Source: Streptomyces iconiensis
GTDB taxonomy: Bacteria > Actinomycetota > Actinomycetes > Streptomycetales > Streptomycetaceae
Length of the DNA stretch: 64,000 nucleotides
Reading direction: 5' to 3'
Assembly: GCF_028657195.3 (NCBI RefSeq)
Contig: NZ_JANCPR020000003.1
Span: 273,244 to 337,243, forward strand
Shown here: piece after piece, positions 34,810 through 43,273 of the stretch
How the letters are laid out: every line of letters begins with the position of its first letter
Position numbering within the stretch: position 1 is the first letter of the stretch
Notes under the pieces: model-generated
The model's database searches: none
What the model was told of the DNA's origin: nothing
The model's input: only the letters and a program-made list of their open reading frames with translations
Translations under genes and position numbers: made by a program

Positions 34810-35304
34810 TCAGTCGCCGTTGGACGGCGGGGGCAGATGGGGGTTCTTGTCCTGCTGCCAGGAGCTCTCCAGGGACTCGGAGCTGCGCAGGGGCAGGAGG
34901 GGCCGGGTGCCGTCGGCCGGGGGCCAGGCGGGGCGGTGTTCGGCGGGCAGCGTGGCGAGGGCCTGGCTGACGCTGAGGTGGACGGGCAGTGCCTCGGTGC
35001 TGCCCGTCACGGCGAGGAGGGCGGCCAGGTGGCGGCCTGCGCAGGCGAGCAGCAGCATTCCGTCGCGGCGGTGCAGCAGCCAGCGCAGCGCGAGCAGGCA
35101 GTTGAGGCCGCGGGAGTCGCAGAAGACGAGCGCGGTCACATCGAGGACGAGGTAGCGGTACCCGGCGCTGACGGCCGCGCCGATGCGGTCGAGGTACAAC
35201 ATCTCCGAACCGTGGTCGAGTTCACCGCTCAGCCGCAGCACGGCGCTCTCGTGACCTGCCGCCAGCGAGGTGATGACCAGTCGGTCGCTGTCCCACGAAC
35301 CCAC
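34810..35304 (-). CDS. STAS-domain anti-sigma factor antagonist
   Basis: 164 residues. The STAS fold spans about 10-110: LRLSGELDHGSE, YLVLDVTALVFCDSRGLNCL, with the Ser phosphorylated by anti-sigma kinases at position 64. Typical partner-switching proteins of this type bind RsbW-like kinases and release an alternative sigma factor in stress or development. The C-terminal 45 residues are Pro-rich and not conserved. No anti-sigma kinase is adjacent, so the partner is encoded elsewhere. Confidence 0.9.
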   Translation of the reverse strand: MGSWDSDRLVITSLAAGHESAVLRLSGELDHGSEMLYLDRIGAAVSAGYRYLVLDVTALVFCDSRGLNCLLALRWLLHRRDGMLLLACAGRHLAALLAVTGSTEALPVHLSVSQALATLPAEHRPAWPPADGTRPLLPLRSSESLESSWQQDKNPHLPPPSNGD

Positions 35305-35517
35305 GCCCTTCTCCCTTCCCCGGGAACGTCCCTGACGGGGCGCTGTGCCGCCGCGACCGCGGGGGTCACCTCCGAGTGCCCCCGGAGGGCCGTACCAACC
35401 CCCAGGGGCCCTTCAGGCCCCGGCGCGAGCGCCCTACGCGGTCATACCCCGATGCCACCGGCGCGTGCGGCCGGTGCGGCCGGTGCGGTGTCGGTGCGCC
35501 AACGCGGTCAGCGTGGG

Positions 35518-36399
35518 TCAGGTGGGCGCGGCCGGTGTCGCAGCCGCCGCGCGGAGGAAGCGGACGGCGTGCTCGCGGAGCGCGTCCGTCGCGGGGTGCG
35601 TGGGGACACGGGGCCAGACCAGGCGGACGGTCACGGGCGCCGCGTCGGCGAGGGGGAGATAGCGCACGCCGGGGTGCGGATAGCTGTGGGTCGTGCCCTC
35701 GGCCGTGACGCCGACGGCTTCCCCCGTGGCGATGGCCGTCAGCCAGTCGTCGACGTTGGTCACCTCGACGGTGGCGGGGCGCAGCGCACTCGGCCACAGC
35801 GCCGCGCTGGTGGTGGCGGCCGTCGCGCAGACCGCGACGGTGTGCGGCGCCAGTTCGGCGAGGCGCACCTCCGTGCGGGCCGTGAGCGGGTCGCCCTCGG
35901 GCACGGCCGCCATGCGCGGTTCGCTGTACAGCGCCACGGACTCCAGGCCCGTACCCGGTGCGGGGCGTGTACGCAGGAACGCCGCGTCCAGGCTCCCGCG
36001 CCGCAGCCCGGCCTCGGGGTCGTCGTCGCGGTGAGCGTGCACGGGTGTATCGGGTTGCTCAGTGCGCCAGGCCCGCAGCAGCGGTACCGTATGGCGTCCC
36101 AACGCGGCCCATACGAAGCCGAGTTGGAGGGCGCGTGGCCCGGAGGCCGCCTCGGTCAGCGCGTCGTCGAGCTGCCGCAGGATCCGGTGTGCGTGCTCCC
36201 ACAGTCCGCGGCCCGCTGCGGTCAGTTCCAGGCGGCGGGTGGTCCGTTCGACCAGGCGCGTGCCGAGACGGCTCTCCAACTGGTCCAGCGTGCGGGAGAG
36301 CGCGGGCTGGCTGACGTGCAGCGTACGGGCGGCGTCGGTGATGGTTCCCTCGTCGCCGATCGCGGCCAGTGCCCGCAGGTGACGCAGCTCCACATTCAT
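35518..36399 (-). CDS. LysR-family transcriptional regulator
   Basis: 293 residues from ATG 36399. Helix-turn-helix in the first 60 residues (LRALAAIGDEGTITDAARTL, VSQPALSRTLDQLESRLGTR) and the effector-binding domain after about 90. It is divergent from a small SDR gene with a 70-base spacer, the standard arrangement for a LysR activator and its target. The frame extends 71 codons upstream across the SDR start and is not used. Confidence 0.92.
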   Translation of the reverse strand: MNVELRHLRALAAIGDEGTITDAARTLHVSQPALSRTLDQLESRLGTRLVERTTRRLELTAAGRGLWEHAHRILRQLDDALTEAASGPRALQLGFVWAALGRHTVPLLRAWRTEQPDTPVHAHRDDDPEAGLRRGSLDAAFLRTRPAPGTGLESVALYSEPRMAAVPEGDPLTARTEVRLAELAPHTVAVCATAATTSAALWPSALRPATVEVTNVDDWLTAIATGEAVGVTAEGTTHSYPHPGVRYLPLADAAPVTVRLVWPRVPTHPATDALREHAVRFLRAAAATPAAPT

Positions 36400-36469
36400 A
36401 ACCGCCAAGCATAAGTCCGGTACGAACGGTATTTCCCTCCCATGAGCCGCCCGCTCTAGCGTCCAGGGC

Positions 36470-37087
36470 ATGAGGATTCTCCTGATAGGCGCGGCCGGAA
36501 CGCTCGGCACCGCCGTCCACAAGACACTGACAGCGCGCGGCCACGAGATCGTCACCGTGGGCCGGCACAGCGGCGACCTGCGCCACGACATCGAGGATCC
36601 GGAACAGATCACGCGGATGTACCGGGCGGCCGAGGGCGCGGGCGCTGCCGGGCGCCTGGACGCCGTGGCCTCGGCAGCGGGCGACGTGCCCTACAAGCCG
36701 GTGCTGGAGATGACGCCCGAGGACCACACGGCCGCCTTCCGTGGCAAGGTGCTCAGCCAGCTCGAAGTGGTTAGGCAGGGCGTCTCCCGTATCGCGGAGC
36801 GCGGCTCCTTCACGCTGATCAGCGGTGTGCTGGGGCGCGAGCCCATCCCCACGGGCAGCGCGGCGGCCATGACGAACGGCGCCGTCGAGGCGTTCGTGCG
36901 CGCCGCGGCCATCGAGATCGCACCCCAGCGCGTCAACGCGGTCAGCCCCACGCTCTTCACCGAATGCGTCCCCCAGTACGGGGAGTTCTTCCCCGGCATG
37001 CCCCCGGTGGACGTGGACACGGTGGCGCAGGCGTATGTGCGCTCCATCGAGGGCGCGCAGACCGGACAGGTCTACGAGCTGTCCTGA
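36470..37087 (+). CDS. Short-chain dehydrogenase-like protein lacking YxxxK
   Basis: 205 residues with an intact Rossmann loop (IGAAGTLGTAV, residues 6-16) and SDR-like helix FVRAAAIEIAPQRVNAVSP. Where the catalytic Tyr-x-x-x-Lys should stand, the sequence is PIPTGSAAAMTNGAVEAF: neither Tyr nor Lys is present. This subfamily of short SDRs is widespread in actinobacteria and is usually named dehydrogenase, but catalysis must differ or be absent. Probably under the divergent LysR regulator. Confidence 0.85.
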   Translation: MRILLIGAAGTLGTAVHKTLTARGHEIVTVGRHSGDLRHDIEDPEQITRMYRAAEGAGAAGRLDAVASAAGDVPYKPVLEMTPEDHTAAFRGKVLSQLEVVRQGVSRIAERGSFTLISGVLGREPIPTGSAAAMTNGAVEAFVRAAAIEIAPQRVNAVSPTLFTECVPQYGEFFPGMPPVDVDTVAQAYVRSIEGAQTGQVYELS

Positions 37088-37104
37088 GCCGGCGAGGCCG
37101 GCTC
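37086..37104 (+). terminator. Hairpin at the SDR stop codon
   Basis: GAGCCGGC - GAG - GCCGGCTC, a perfect 8-bp stem starting within the TGA stop codon. Confidence 0.5.
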
Positions 37105-37220
37105 GCGCCGCGCCGGCGCGCAGCGTCGCGGCGGCGGGCGCCGTGCGCGGGGTGTGGCCGGGTACGGGTCCCGGCCGGACCGGGACGGCGTGTTCGGTGG
37201 TGGCGTTCACCGGGTGTCCT

Positions 37221-38549
37221 TCACAACTCCCCGGCGGACATGGCCAGCAGGCGGTCGAGCACGGCCGGGTCGGCGCGTACACCGTCGTGCGCGTAGGCGT
37301 TGGTCACCCAGGGGCGCAGGCCGCGCACCTGGGCCGCCGTCGTCAGGGCCTGGTCGCGGTCGACGAACATGTCGTCGTGGTAGACGGCGGCCGTGACCGG
37401 TACCTCGTTGGAGGCCAGCCGGTCCAGGTCGTACAGGCGCGGCCAGTCGGTGCGCTGCGCGAGCAGATGTGCCGCTTCACGCAGCGGTACGAGCGCCGGG
37501 TCCTCCTCGAACTGCCAGGGGTAGATCATCTCGCCGGTGAAGCGCACGGGCCCACCGCCCTCCGCGCTGCTGCCCGAGGCGTCGAAGGCGGGGAACTCCT
37601 CGCGTACGCGCTGCGCCGACCAGTCGGTCGGCGCACCACCCTGCGCGTAGATCGGCTCGTGCAGTACGGCGTAGAGCGGGCGTTCGGCGAAGGAGAGCAG
37701 CGCGTCGGCCCCGCGCAGGAACGCGTCGGACAGCTCGGGCCCGCGCGGCCCCTCGGTGAACGCGGTCTCCAGCAGATAGTGCAGCGCGTCGAACTTCGCT
37801 GCCGTACCGAAGGTGATGCCGAGCGTCTGGAAGCGCCGCACGCTGAGCCGTTCCCCTGTCGGCATGCGTACGTCCTCGCTTTCCAGGTGCGCTGCGACGG
37901 CGTCGGCGAGTTCCTGGTCGCCCGGATAGCGGGCGAAGTAGCGCTCGTTGTGCGCGAGGGCACGGGCGTACGCGGCCCGGTAGACGTCGTCGGCGTGCCC
38001 CGTGAGGGTGGGCAGGCCGCCGGTGATCAGGGCCCGCTCCAACCCCTCGGGCGCCAGGCTGAGATACGTCAGCGCACAGAACCCGCCGAAGCTCTGCCCC
38101 AGCACGCTCCAGGGCCGGTCCGCCTCGCGTACGCCGCCGAGGTGGGCGCGCAGCAGCTCCGCGTCGCGGACGATCGAGTCGGCGCGGAAGTGCGCGAGGT
38201 GGTCGGCCATGGCGTGCGCGTCCGCGAAACCGGCCAGCGTGCGGCGGTCAGCGGGGGCTGAACGGCCCGTTCCGCGCTGGTCCATGAGGACCACACGGTA
38301 GTCGCGCAGCGCGCGGCGCAGCCAGGCGCCCGCCGCGTTCGGCCGCTCGGCCCGCCCGCCCGGCCCGCCCTGGAGCCACAGCAACCGGGGCAGCTCCTCG
38401 TGCTCGCGCCCCGCCGCCGTGACCTCGCGCGCGAACAGCGAGAGCGCGGGCCCCCCGGGCCTGGCGTGGTCGAGCGGTACGTCGAGGACGTGGTCGGCGC
38501 AGACCATGCCGCCGTGGCGGTGTACGGCAACGGGCGCTGGGGTGCTCAT
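37221..38549 (-). CDS. Proline iminopeptidase-like alpha/beta hydrolase
   Basis: 442 residues. The oxyanion motif GGPGG (61-65), DQRGTGRS (90-97) and the nucleophile elbow GQSFGG with Ser153 match the S33 prolyl aminopeptidase family, which removes N-terminal proline or other residues from peptides. No signal peptide, so it is cytoplasmic. It lies downstream of an M29/NicX-like gene and an OPT peptide transporter on the same strand, consistent with use of imported peptides. Confidence 0.9.
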   Translation of the reverse strand: MSTPAPVAVHRHGGMVCADHVLDVPLDHARPGGPALSLFAREVTAAGREHEELPRLLWLQGGPGGRAERPNAAGAWLRRALRDYRVVLMDQRGTGRSAPADRRTLAGFADAHAMADHLAHFRADSIVRDAELLRAHLGGVREADRPWSVLGQSFGGFCALTYLSLAPEGLERALITGGLPTLTGHADDVYRAAYARALAHNERYFARYPGDQELADAVAAHLESEDVRMPTGERLSVRRFQTLGITFGTAAKFDALHYLLETAFTEGPRGPELSDAFLRGADALLSFAERPLYAVLHEPIYAQGGAPTDWSAQRVREEFPAFDASGSSAEGGGPVRFTGEMIYPWQFEEDPALVPLREAAHLLAQRTDWPRLYDLDRLASNEVPVTAAVYHDDMFVDRDQALTTAAQVRGLRPWVTNAYAHDGVRADPAVLDRLLAMSAGEL

Positions 38550-38718
38550 GTGCGGGGCTCCTTCGGGGTGAGGGGAGGGGAGGGGGCGGTTCGGGGCGAG
38601 GGGAGACGGGCGAGAGGCAGGGCGTCAGAGAGGCCGGGGGAGTGGTGGGGCGGGGCCGGGCCGGGTGGCTGTGCGCCGGCCGGGCGGCCCCTCCCCACGG
38701 GCGGTTTCCGGAAGGCCC

Positions 38719-39783
38719 TCAGTACCCGGCTACGCCCAACTCCTGGCAGACGCGCACCAGTTCAGGGTGCACATAGCGTCCGTCCACCTCGATGGCCTCG
38801 CCGTCGAGGTAGATGGAGGGGCCGAGCACACTGCCGTCGGTGTGTGCCGCCGACACCCACGGCTCGCCGCCGATCCAGGCGCCCTTGGTGCCGATGCCCA
38901 GCTCCACGCAGCCGAACACCCGCTCGTCCTCCACGATCCGGCCCGTCGGCGCGGGCACGCCGGGGTTGAAGCCGAGCGACCAGTGGGCGACGCGGAACAT
39001 GTTCGCGTCGTCCCAGGACTCCATCCAGCGCCGGAACGTCTCGGCGTCCTGGCCGCCCTCGATGGCGGTCACAACGCCGTTCTCCACGGTGCAGCGAACC
39101 GGCGAGCGCAGCAGGCCCAGCTCGTCCGGCGGCCACAGGGCGCCGTCGAAGACGAGGGTGCCGTTCTGTGTCTCCTCCAGCGGGTTCCAGGAGATCTGCC
39201 CGGACAGCATGACCGTCTCGCCCGGCTTCTCGGCCGGCTTGCCGCGCAGGTTGATGGGGCGGTCGCCGTTGCGCCCGGTGATGTCGGTGCCGTTGGCCGA
39301 GGTGATACGTACCTCGTCGGCGGCCTCCAGCAGCTTGACCAGGGCCTTGCCGAGCCGTATGACGCCCTGGAAGTCGGGGCGCCCGACGGTCGCGACGAGC
39401 ATCTGGACGTCCATCGCGGTCAGGTTGGTGTAACGGCAGCCGTTCTTCATTGCGGCGCGGAAGGCGTTCGAGTGCATCAGGTAGGAGACCGCGAACTCGA
39501 TCCACACGTCCGCGTCCGCGATGGCGCCGGCGACGGGCCGCGGCGGCTCCATCGAGGAGCCGGGCAGCGTCTCGTACCAGATGATCACCGGGTGCGCGCC
39601 CGCCGCGGCCACCGCGTGCGCCGTCGCGTCGAGCACGCGCCGGTCGCTGCTGGTGTCGCCTGTGAGGGCGACATGTTCTCCGGGCTTTACGAGCATGACC
39701 TCCTCTACGAGTTTGCGTGCCGCCAGGGCTAGTTCGAAGCCGAGGTATTCGTTGCGGGGTTCCAGGCGGCTGTGCATTTCCAT
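38719..39783 (-). CDS. M29 aminopeptidase/NicX-like protein
   Basis: 354 residues. Motifs such as VKPGEHVALTGDTSSDRRVL, NGTDITGRNGDRP, and GCVELGIGTKGAWIGG in the C-terminal domain relate it to the M29 (AmpS) aminopeptidases and to 2,5-dihydroxypyridine dioxygenase NicX, which share a fold and metal ligands. Beside the OPT transporter and a proline iminopeptidase, a peptidase role is more probable than pyridine breakdown; no other nicotinate genes are present. Metal ligands cannot be assigned with certainty by eye. Confidence 0.75.
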   Translation of the reverse strand: MEMHSRLEPRNEYLGFELALAARKLVEEVMLVKPGEHVALTGDTSSDRRVLDATAHAVAAAGAHPVIIWYETLPGSSMEPPRPVAGAIADADVWIEFAVSYLMHSNAFRAAMKNGCRYTNLTAMDVQMLVATVGRPDFQGVIRLGKALVKLLEAADEVRITSANGTDITGRNGDRPINLRGKPAEKPGETVMLSGQISWNPLEETQNGTLVFDGALWPPDELGLLRSPVRCTVENGVVTAIEGGQDAETFRRWMESWDDANMFRVAHWSLGFNPGVPAPTGRIVEDERVFGCVELGIGTKGAWIGGEPWVSAAHTDGSVLGPSIYLDGEAIEVDGRYVHPELVRVCQELGVAGY

Positions 39784-39789
39784 GCTGGG

Positions 39790-39850
39790 CTCCTTGTGCT
39801 TGTGCTTGTGCGTGTGCTTGCGCTTGTGCCTGTGGTTGTGGTTGTGGTTG
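39790..39850. repeat. CTTGTG / GGTTGT simple repeat
   Basis: About ten degenerate hexamers (CTTGTGCTTGTGCGTGTG..., then GTGGTTGTGGTTGTGG) directly upstream of the M29-like gene start at 39783. They separate that gene from any promoter further up, so they lie in its 5' leader or promoter. Confidence 0.85.
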
Positions 39851-39869
39851 CCGGGGAGGGGGGTGCGGC

Positions 39870-39967
39870 TTTCTGTGTTCCCCCAAGCTCTTCGAGCAGG
39901 GAGGTGCCCCCAGGACTGCGGGTGATTTGTGGCTGGGCGCGCAGTTCCCCGCGCCCCTTCGGGGCGC
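39870..39967. repeat. Probable dispersed Streptomyces intergenic repeat
   Basis: Contains CCCCCAAGCTCTTCGAGCAGG and GGCGCGCAGTTCCCCGCGCC, each within 20-base limits of a longer block, ending in the hairpin GCGCCCC-TTC-GGGGCGC (39951-39967). From memory, closely similar phrases occur in intergenic regions of many Streptomyces genomes in multiple copies; this would be a REP- or MITE-like element. Only one copy is in this window. Confidence 0.6.
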
Positions 39968-40038
39968 AGACGGCCGCCCTCTTCGGTGTGCGGTTCACCG
40001 CGTTTTTCGGGGGCTGCTTCTGCTTTTCGGGGGCGCTG

Positions 40039-41808
40039 CTACTGCGCCTTGATGATCTGGGCGGAGTCCCCCAGGGAACTGCCCGCGATCAGGCCGGCGC
40101 CGACGAGGTTCAGCTCCGTGTCGGCGCGCGGGCCCCGCATCCGCCGGTAGACGACGCGGATGGCCAGCGCCGCCAGAACGAGCCAGCAGGCGTGCGGGGT
40201 GAGGATCAGCAGCCCGGTCGCCAGCATCACGCCCATCTGGCGGCGGGTGCCGCCCAGAAGCTGGATGAGCGCGCCGGGGATCGCCCACAGCAGCATCGTG
40301 CGCAGGGCACCCGGATCGCTGAGCCCGTGCCGCACGGTGTCGGCGTACACCTTGGCGACCGGTGGGATCAGGTCCTGCTGGAAGTAGGACTGCCACAGCA
40401 CCGCGACGACACCGAGCGCCACGGCGAACCCGATGAGCGCCGCGCGGAACTGCTCGCGCCTGCCGGCCCGTTCGTACGGGTCCCACGGCCGGTGGTCGCT
40501 GCGCAGCAGCCAGCCCGCCTTGAGGTCGTACCCCATGTCGGCGAACGCGGGGCCTGTGGCGGACACATAGCCGACCAGCAGCGCGAGCGGTACCGAGGGG
40601 ATGCCGATGACCAGGCCGAGGATGAGGAAGATCAACGTAACGGCGAAGGACGGGAACCAGCCGGACTGCATGGCGGCCAGCCCGACGATCAGCTCGTGCA
40701 CCAGCGCGGCGAGCGCGGCGAACAGCACCCAGCCCACCAGCCCTGGCAGGCTCATGTCGCCCCACAGCCCGCCCACCAGCGCGAGGAGCGCGGCGCCCCC
40801 GGTGAACAGCGCGAAGCCACGCACCAGAGTGCGGCGCAGCGTCGCCTCGTCGACGCTGTACGTCTCGTCCGCGTGCGGCTCGGCCGCAGGCGCCTCGTCC
40901 GTGTGCGGGTCCGTTGCGGGCGGCTCGGCCGCGGGCGCCTCGTCCGTGTGCTGCTCCGCTGCGGGCGCACCGTCCGTGTGCGCCTTGCCCGTGGACGGGG
41001 CGCTCCCCGTGGCGGCGCCGCCCTTGCCGTGCCTGCGCACCAGCACCGTCACGGCCTGGCCGAGTGCCACGAGGCCCGCGCCGACCATCACGCCGTGCGG
41101 GACGTAGCCGGTGCCCAGGTCGGTGCCGAACAGGTCGGGCCCGAACTCCCGCAGGCCGAGTCCGACGCCGAACATCAGCAGGGCCCACACGTTGCCGAGG
41201 AACGCGACGCCCGCAGCCGACAGCGGCAGGCTGAAGAACGTTCCCACCAGCCCGACAACGGTGCCGCCCGCCAGCACGGCGGCCCGCTTGCCGCCCTTGT
41301 CACCTGCCTTGATCGTCTCGGCCGCCGCCGTTCCCGGGGGCCAGGCCGCCTGCGCGGGCAGCAGCCGGGAGCCGAAGGAGCGGTAGAGCACCCAGGCGTC
41401 GATGAGCAGCCCGAGAAACGAACCGGCCAGCATCGGCCACACCAGGTCCTCGCGCCCGAAGACGTACGGCACGGCGGCCGAGGTCAACAGCGCGTTGGCG
41501 GCGGCGAACGTGGCGGCGGAGATCGCGCTCTGCGCGAGGTTCTGGCGGTGCACCGAGCGCATCCGGTGCAGTATCCGCAGCGGTATCCGCCCGATGAGCA
41601 TGGCGATCAGGGCGCCCACGACCGAGGTGTTGGCGGAGATGCCGAGCTTGGCCACGAGGTCGATGCCGATGACAGCGCCCACGACCGACAGCACCACGAG
41701 GAGTACGAACAGGAACGGTTCGCTCACCCGGGGATGCGTCGCGGAGGACGGGTCAGGCGCCGGCGCCGGATCGGGCGCGGTTCTGCCGGGGGAGGGTGGA
41801 GAAGACAT
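40039..41808 (-). CDS. OPT-family oligopeptide transporter
   Basis: 589 residues from ATG 41808 (AGAGGTG upstream; GTG 41823 is the alternative). About 14 hydrophobic segments; SEPFLFVLLVVLSVVGAVIG at the start and LVGYVSATGPAFADMGYDLK (split over two segments) match OPT/YSL transporters, which import peptides or metal chelates with protons. A hydrophilic loop at about 265-315 is a degenerate repeat of AAEPHTDEAP. The ending NLVGAGLIAGSSLGDSAQI is typical. It should feed the peptidases encoded downstream. Confidence 0.88.
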   Translation of the reverse strand: MSSPPSPGRTAPDPAPAPDPSSATHPRVSEPFLFVLLVVLSVVGAVIGIDLVAKLGISANTSVVGALIAMLIGRIPLRILHRMRSVHRQNLAQSAISAATFAAANALLTSAAVPYVFGREDLVWPMLAGSFLGLLIDAWVLYRSFGSRLLPAQAAWPPGTAAAETIKAGDKGGKRAAVLAGGTVVGLVGTFFSLPLSAAGVAFLGNVWALLMFGVGLGLREFGPDLFGTDLGTGYVPHGVMVGAGLVALGQAVTVLVRRHGKGGAATGSAPSTGKAHTDGAPAAEQHTDEAPAAEPPATDPHTDEAPAAEPHADETYSVDEATLRRTLVRGFALFTGGAALLALVGGLWGDMSLPGLVGWVLFAALAALVHELIVGLAAMQSGWFPSFAVTLIFLILGLVIGIPSVPLALLVGYVSATGPAFADMGYDLKAGWLLRSDHRPWDPYERAGRREQFRAALIGFAVALGVVAVLWQSYFQQDLIPPVAKVYADTVRHGLSDPGALRTMLLWAIPGALIQLLGGTRRQMGVMLATGLLILTPHACWLVLAALAIRVVYRRMRGPRADTELNLVGAGLIAGSSLGDSAQIIKAQ

Positions 41809-42136
41809 GTGACACCTCTTCACGAGGGCAGGACGGGGGAGGAACGCTCGGGCGGAGCAGATCGGCGGAGCAGATCGGCGGAACAGGTCGGAAGGAATGC
41901 GGAGGAAGTGGGTGCGACGAGCCCCAGCGCGGCGGACCGTGCCGCGCCCTCACGTGCGTACCGGCCCATGTGCGTACCGGCCCACGTGTGGGCCCGTGCG
42001 GTGGAGAGTGGCGGTGCGACGCCGGGCGTGACGGGCCCGGTGGGCCTGATGGGCGTGACGGGCCTGGCCCGGCCGCCGTGGCGGGTGAGGCGTGGGTGTT
42101 CAGGCGGGCGCGGCGCCGCGTACGGCGTCGCCGGCG
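41809..42136. other. Spacer with two kinds of tandem repeat
   Basis: 328 bases between IclR and OPT genes. Three 13-mers GCGGAGCAGATCG at 41852-41864, 41865-41877 and (as GCGGAACAGGTCG) 41878-41890; and GTGCGTACCGGCCCA twice at 41954-41968 and 41970-41984. The remaining bases are low-complexity GGGC. No gene. Confidence 0.75.
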
Positions 42137-42931
42137 TCACATGCCGAAGGCCGCCGTCGCCTCACGTGCCCCGTCGAGCACCGAAGCGGTGATGCTCTCG
42201 ACCGCGGCGGAGACCCGGTGCCCCGGCCCGATGACCGTGAGCGAGGCGGCGACGGTGCCGCCCTGGAAGACGGGCGCCGAGACGGCGGTGACCGCCTCGT
42301 CGTACTCGCCGTGGCTGACGCCGTACCCCTGTCCGCGGATCAGCTCATACTGCTCGAACAGGGCGTCCAGGCTGGTCAGGGTGTGTTCGGTGAAGCGCTG
42401 AAGGGCTGTTGCCCCGAAGATCTGCCGGATCTCCGCCTCGGGGTAGTAGGCGAAGATCGCATGGCCCGAAGCACCCGCGTGACCCGGCATGTGGGCCCCG
42501 ACCAGTGCGGTGTAGCGGATGGGGCCCGTGCCGTCCACGGCGGCGGCACAGCGGTACCCGCCGCCGTTGGGCACGTTGAGCACCACGCTCTCGCCGGTCT
42601 CGCGCAGCAGTCTCGCCAGTACCGGCCGTACCAGCGAGGGCAGTACGCCGCTGTGCTCGCCGACGCGTGCGAGCCGGGAGACGGCGGGGCCGAGACGGTA
42701 GCGGCGCGTGGTGCCGTCGCACAGCAGGAACCCGCGCGCCGTGAGCGTCGTCAGCAGCCGCTGCGCGACCGCCTTGTCCCAGCCGTGGTGCCGTGCCAGC
42801 TCGCTGACCCCCCACTCAGGGCGCCGCTCGCTGAAGGTGAGCAGCACGACCAGCGCGCGGTCCGCCGTCTGCAACACCCCCGCTGCCGGGGCCTGCCGGG
42901 CTGCCGGCGACTGCTCTTCCTCGTCGGCCAT
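42137..42931 (-). CDS. IclR-family transcriptional regulator
   Basis: 264 residues from ATG 42931 with GGAGG seven bases upstream. N-terminal winged helix (RALVVLLTFSERRPEWGVSE, DKAVAQRLLTTLTARGF) and C-terminal effector domain (GASGHAIFAYYPEAEI, YGVSHGEYDEAVTAVSAPVF). It precedes the OPT transporter and peptidase genes on the same strand and is their likely controller, with a peptide-derived or amino-acid ligand. A perfect 21-bp palindrome 34 bases upstream is presumably its own operator. Confidence 0.9.
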   Translation of the reverse strand: MADEEEQSPAARQAPAAGVLQTADRALVVLLTFSERRPEWGVSELARHHGWDKAVAQRLLTTLTARGFLLCDGTTRRYRLGPAVSRLARVGEHSGVLPSLVRPVLARLLRETGESVVLNVPNGGGYRCAAAVDGTGPIRYTALVGAHMPGHAGASGHAIFAYYPEAEIRQIFGATALQRFTEHTLTSLDALFEQYELIRGQGYGVSHGEYDEAVTAVSAPVFQGGTVAASLTVIGPGHRVSAAVESITASVLDGAREATAAFGM

Positions 42932-43273
42932 ACGCCCACCTCCTGCCGTAACTCCTGGTGCGCTCAGCGCAACGCCGTTGCGCTGTGAGGTGAGAACTAT
43001 GAGCGTGGGCCCCGGGGGTGTCAAGGGTTCGGAGGGACTCCGATGGTGATGCCTGCGCGCGCGCCTTGCCCTGTGTCGCCCGGTTCGTACGCTTCCCGGG
43101 CCGTGCCACCGCCGTCCTCCGGTGCCCCGGCCCGCGACCTGGCGGGGGCCGGGCGGGGACCGGGCTCAGGCCGGGCCGCGACCGGGCCGGGATCTGCGCC
43201 GCGCCGGGCGGGAAGAGAGCAACGCTCGGCTAGCCTGGGGGAGTTGAGCGCGCGGGCGGCGGAGGAGGGTGCT
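42932..43273. other. Divergent spacer between IclR and protease genes
   Basis: 342 bases. Beyond the palindrome (42965-42985), a CTCGGCTAGCCTGGGGGAG stretch at 43225-43243 contains a possible -10 TAGCCT for the protease operon. An open frame from 43043 exists but has no recognisable protein before 43274. Confidence 0.55.
42965..42985. promoter_or_regulatory. Perfect 21-bp palindrome, IclR operator
   Basis: CAGCGCAACG - C - CGTTGCGCTG. Ten-base arms without mismatch, 34 bases before the IclR start and 289 bases before the divergent protease gene. Confidence 0.8.

Noticed and set aside
38719..39783. Nicotinate degradation enzyme NicX
   Set aside because: Similarity is to the shared M29/NicX fold; no other pyridine pathway gene is nearby, while peptide transport and peptidase genes are.
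39772..42192. 806-codon open frame on the plus strand
   Set aside because: Antisense to the OPT transporter, which has clear membrane segments; the frame has Arg/Gln/His-rich composition and no motif.
43043..43273. Extended N-terminus of the protease
   Set aside because: The first 77 codons are Ala/Pro/Gly-rich, overlap the probable promoter and have no ribosome site, while GTG 43274 has a perfect one.
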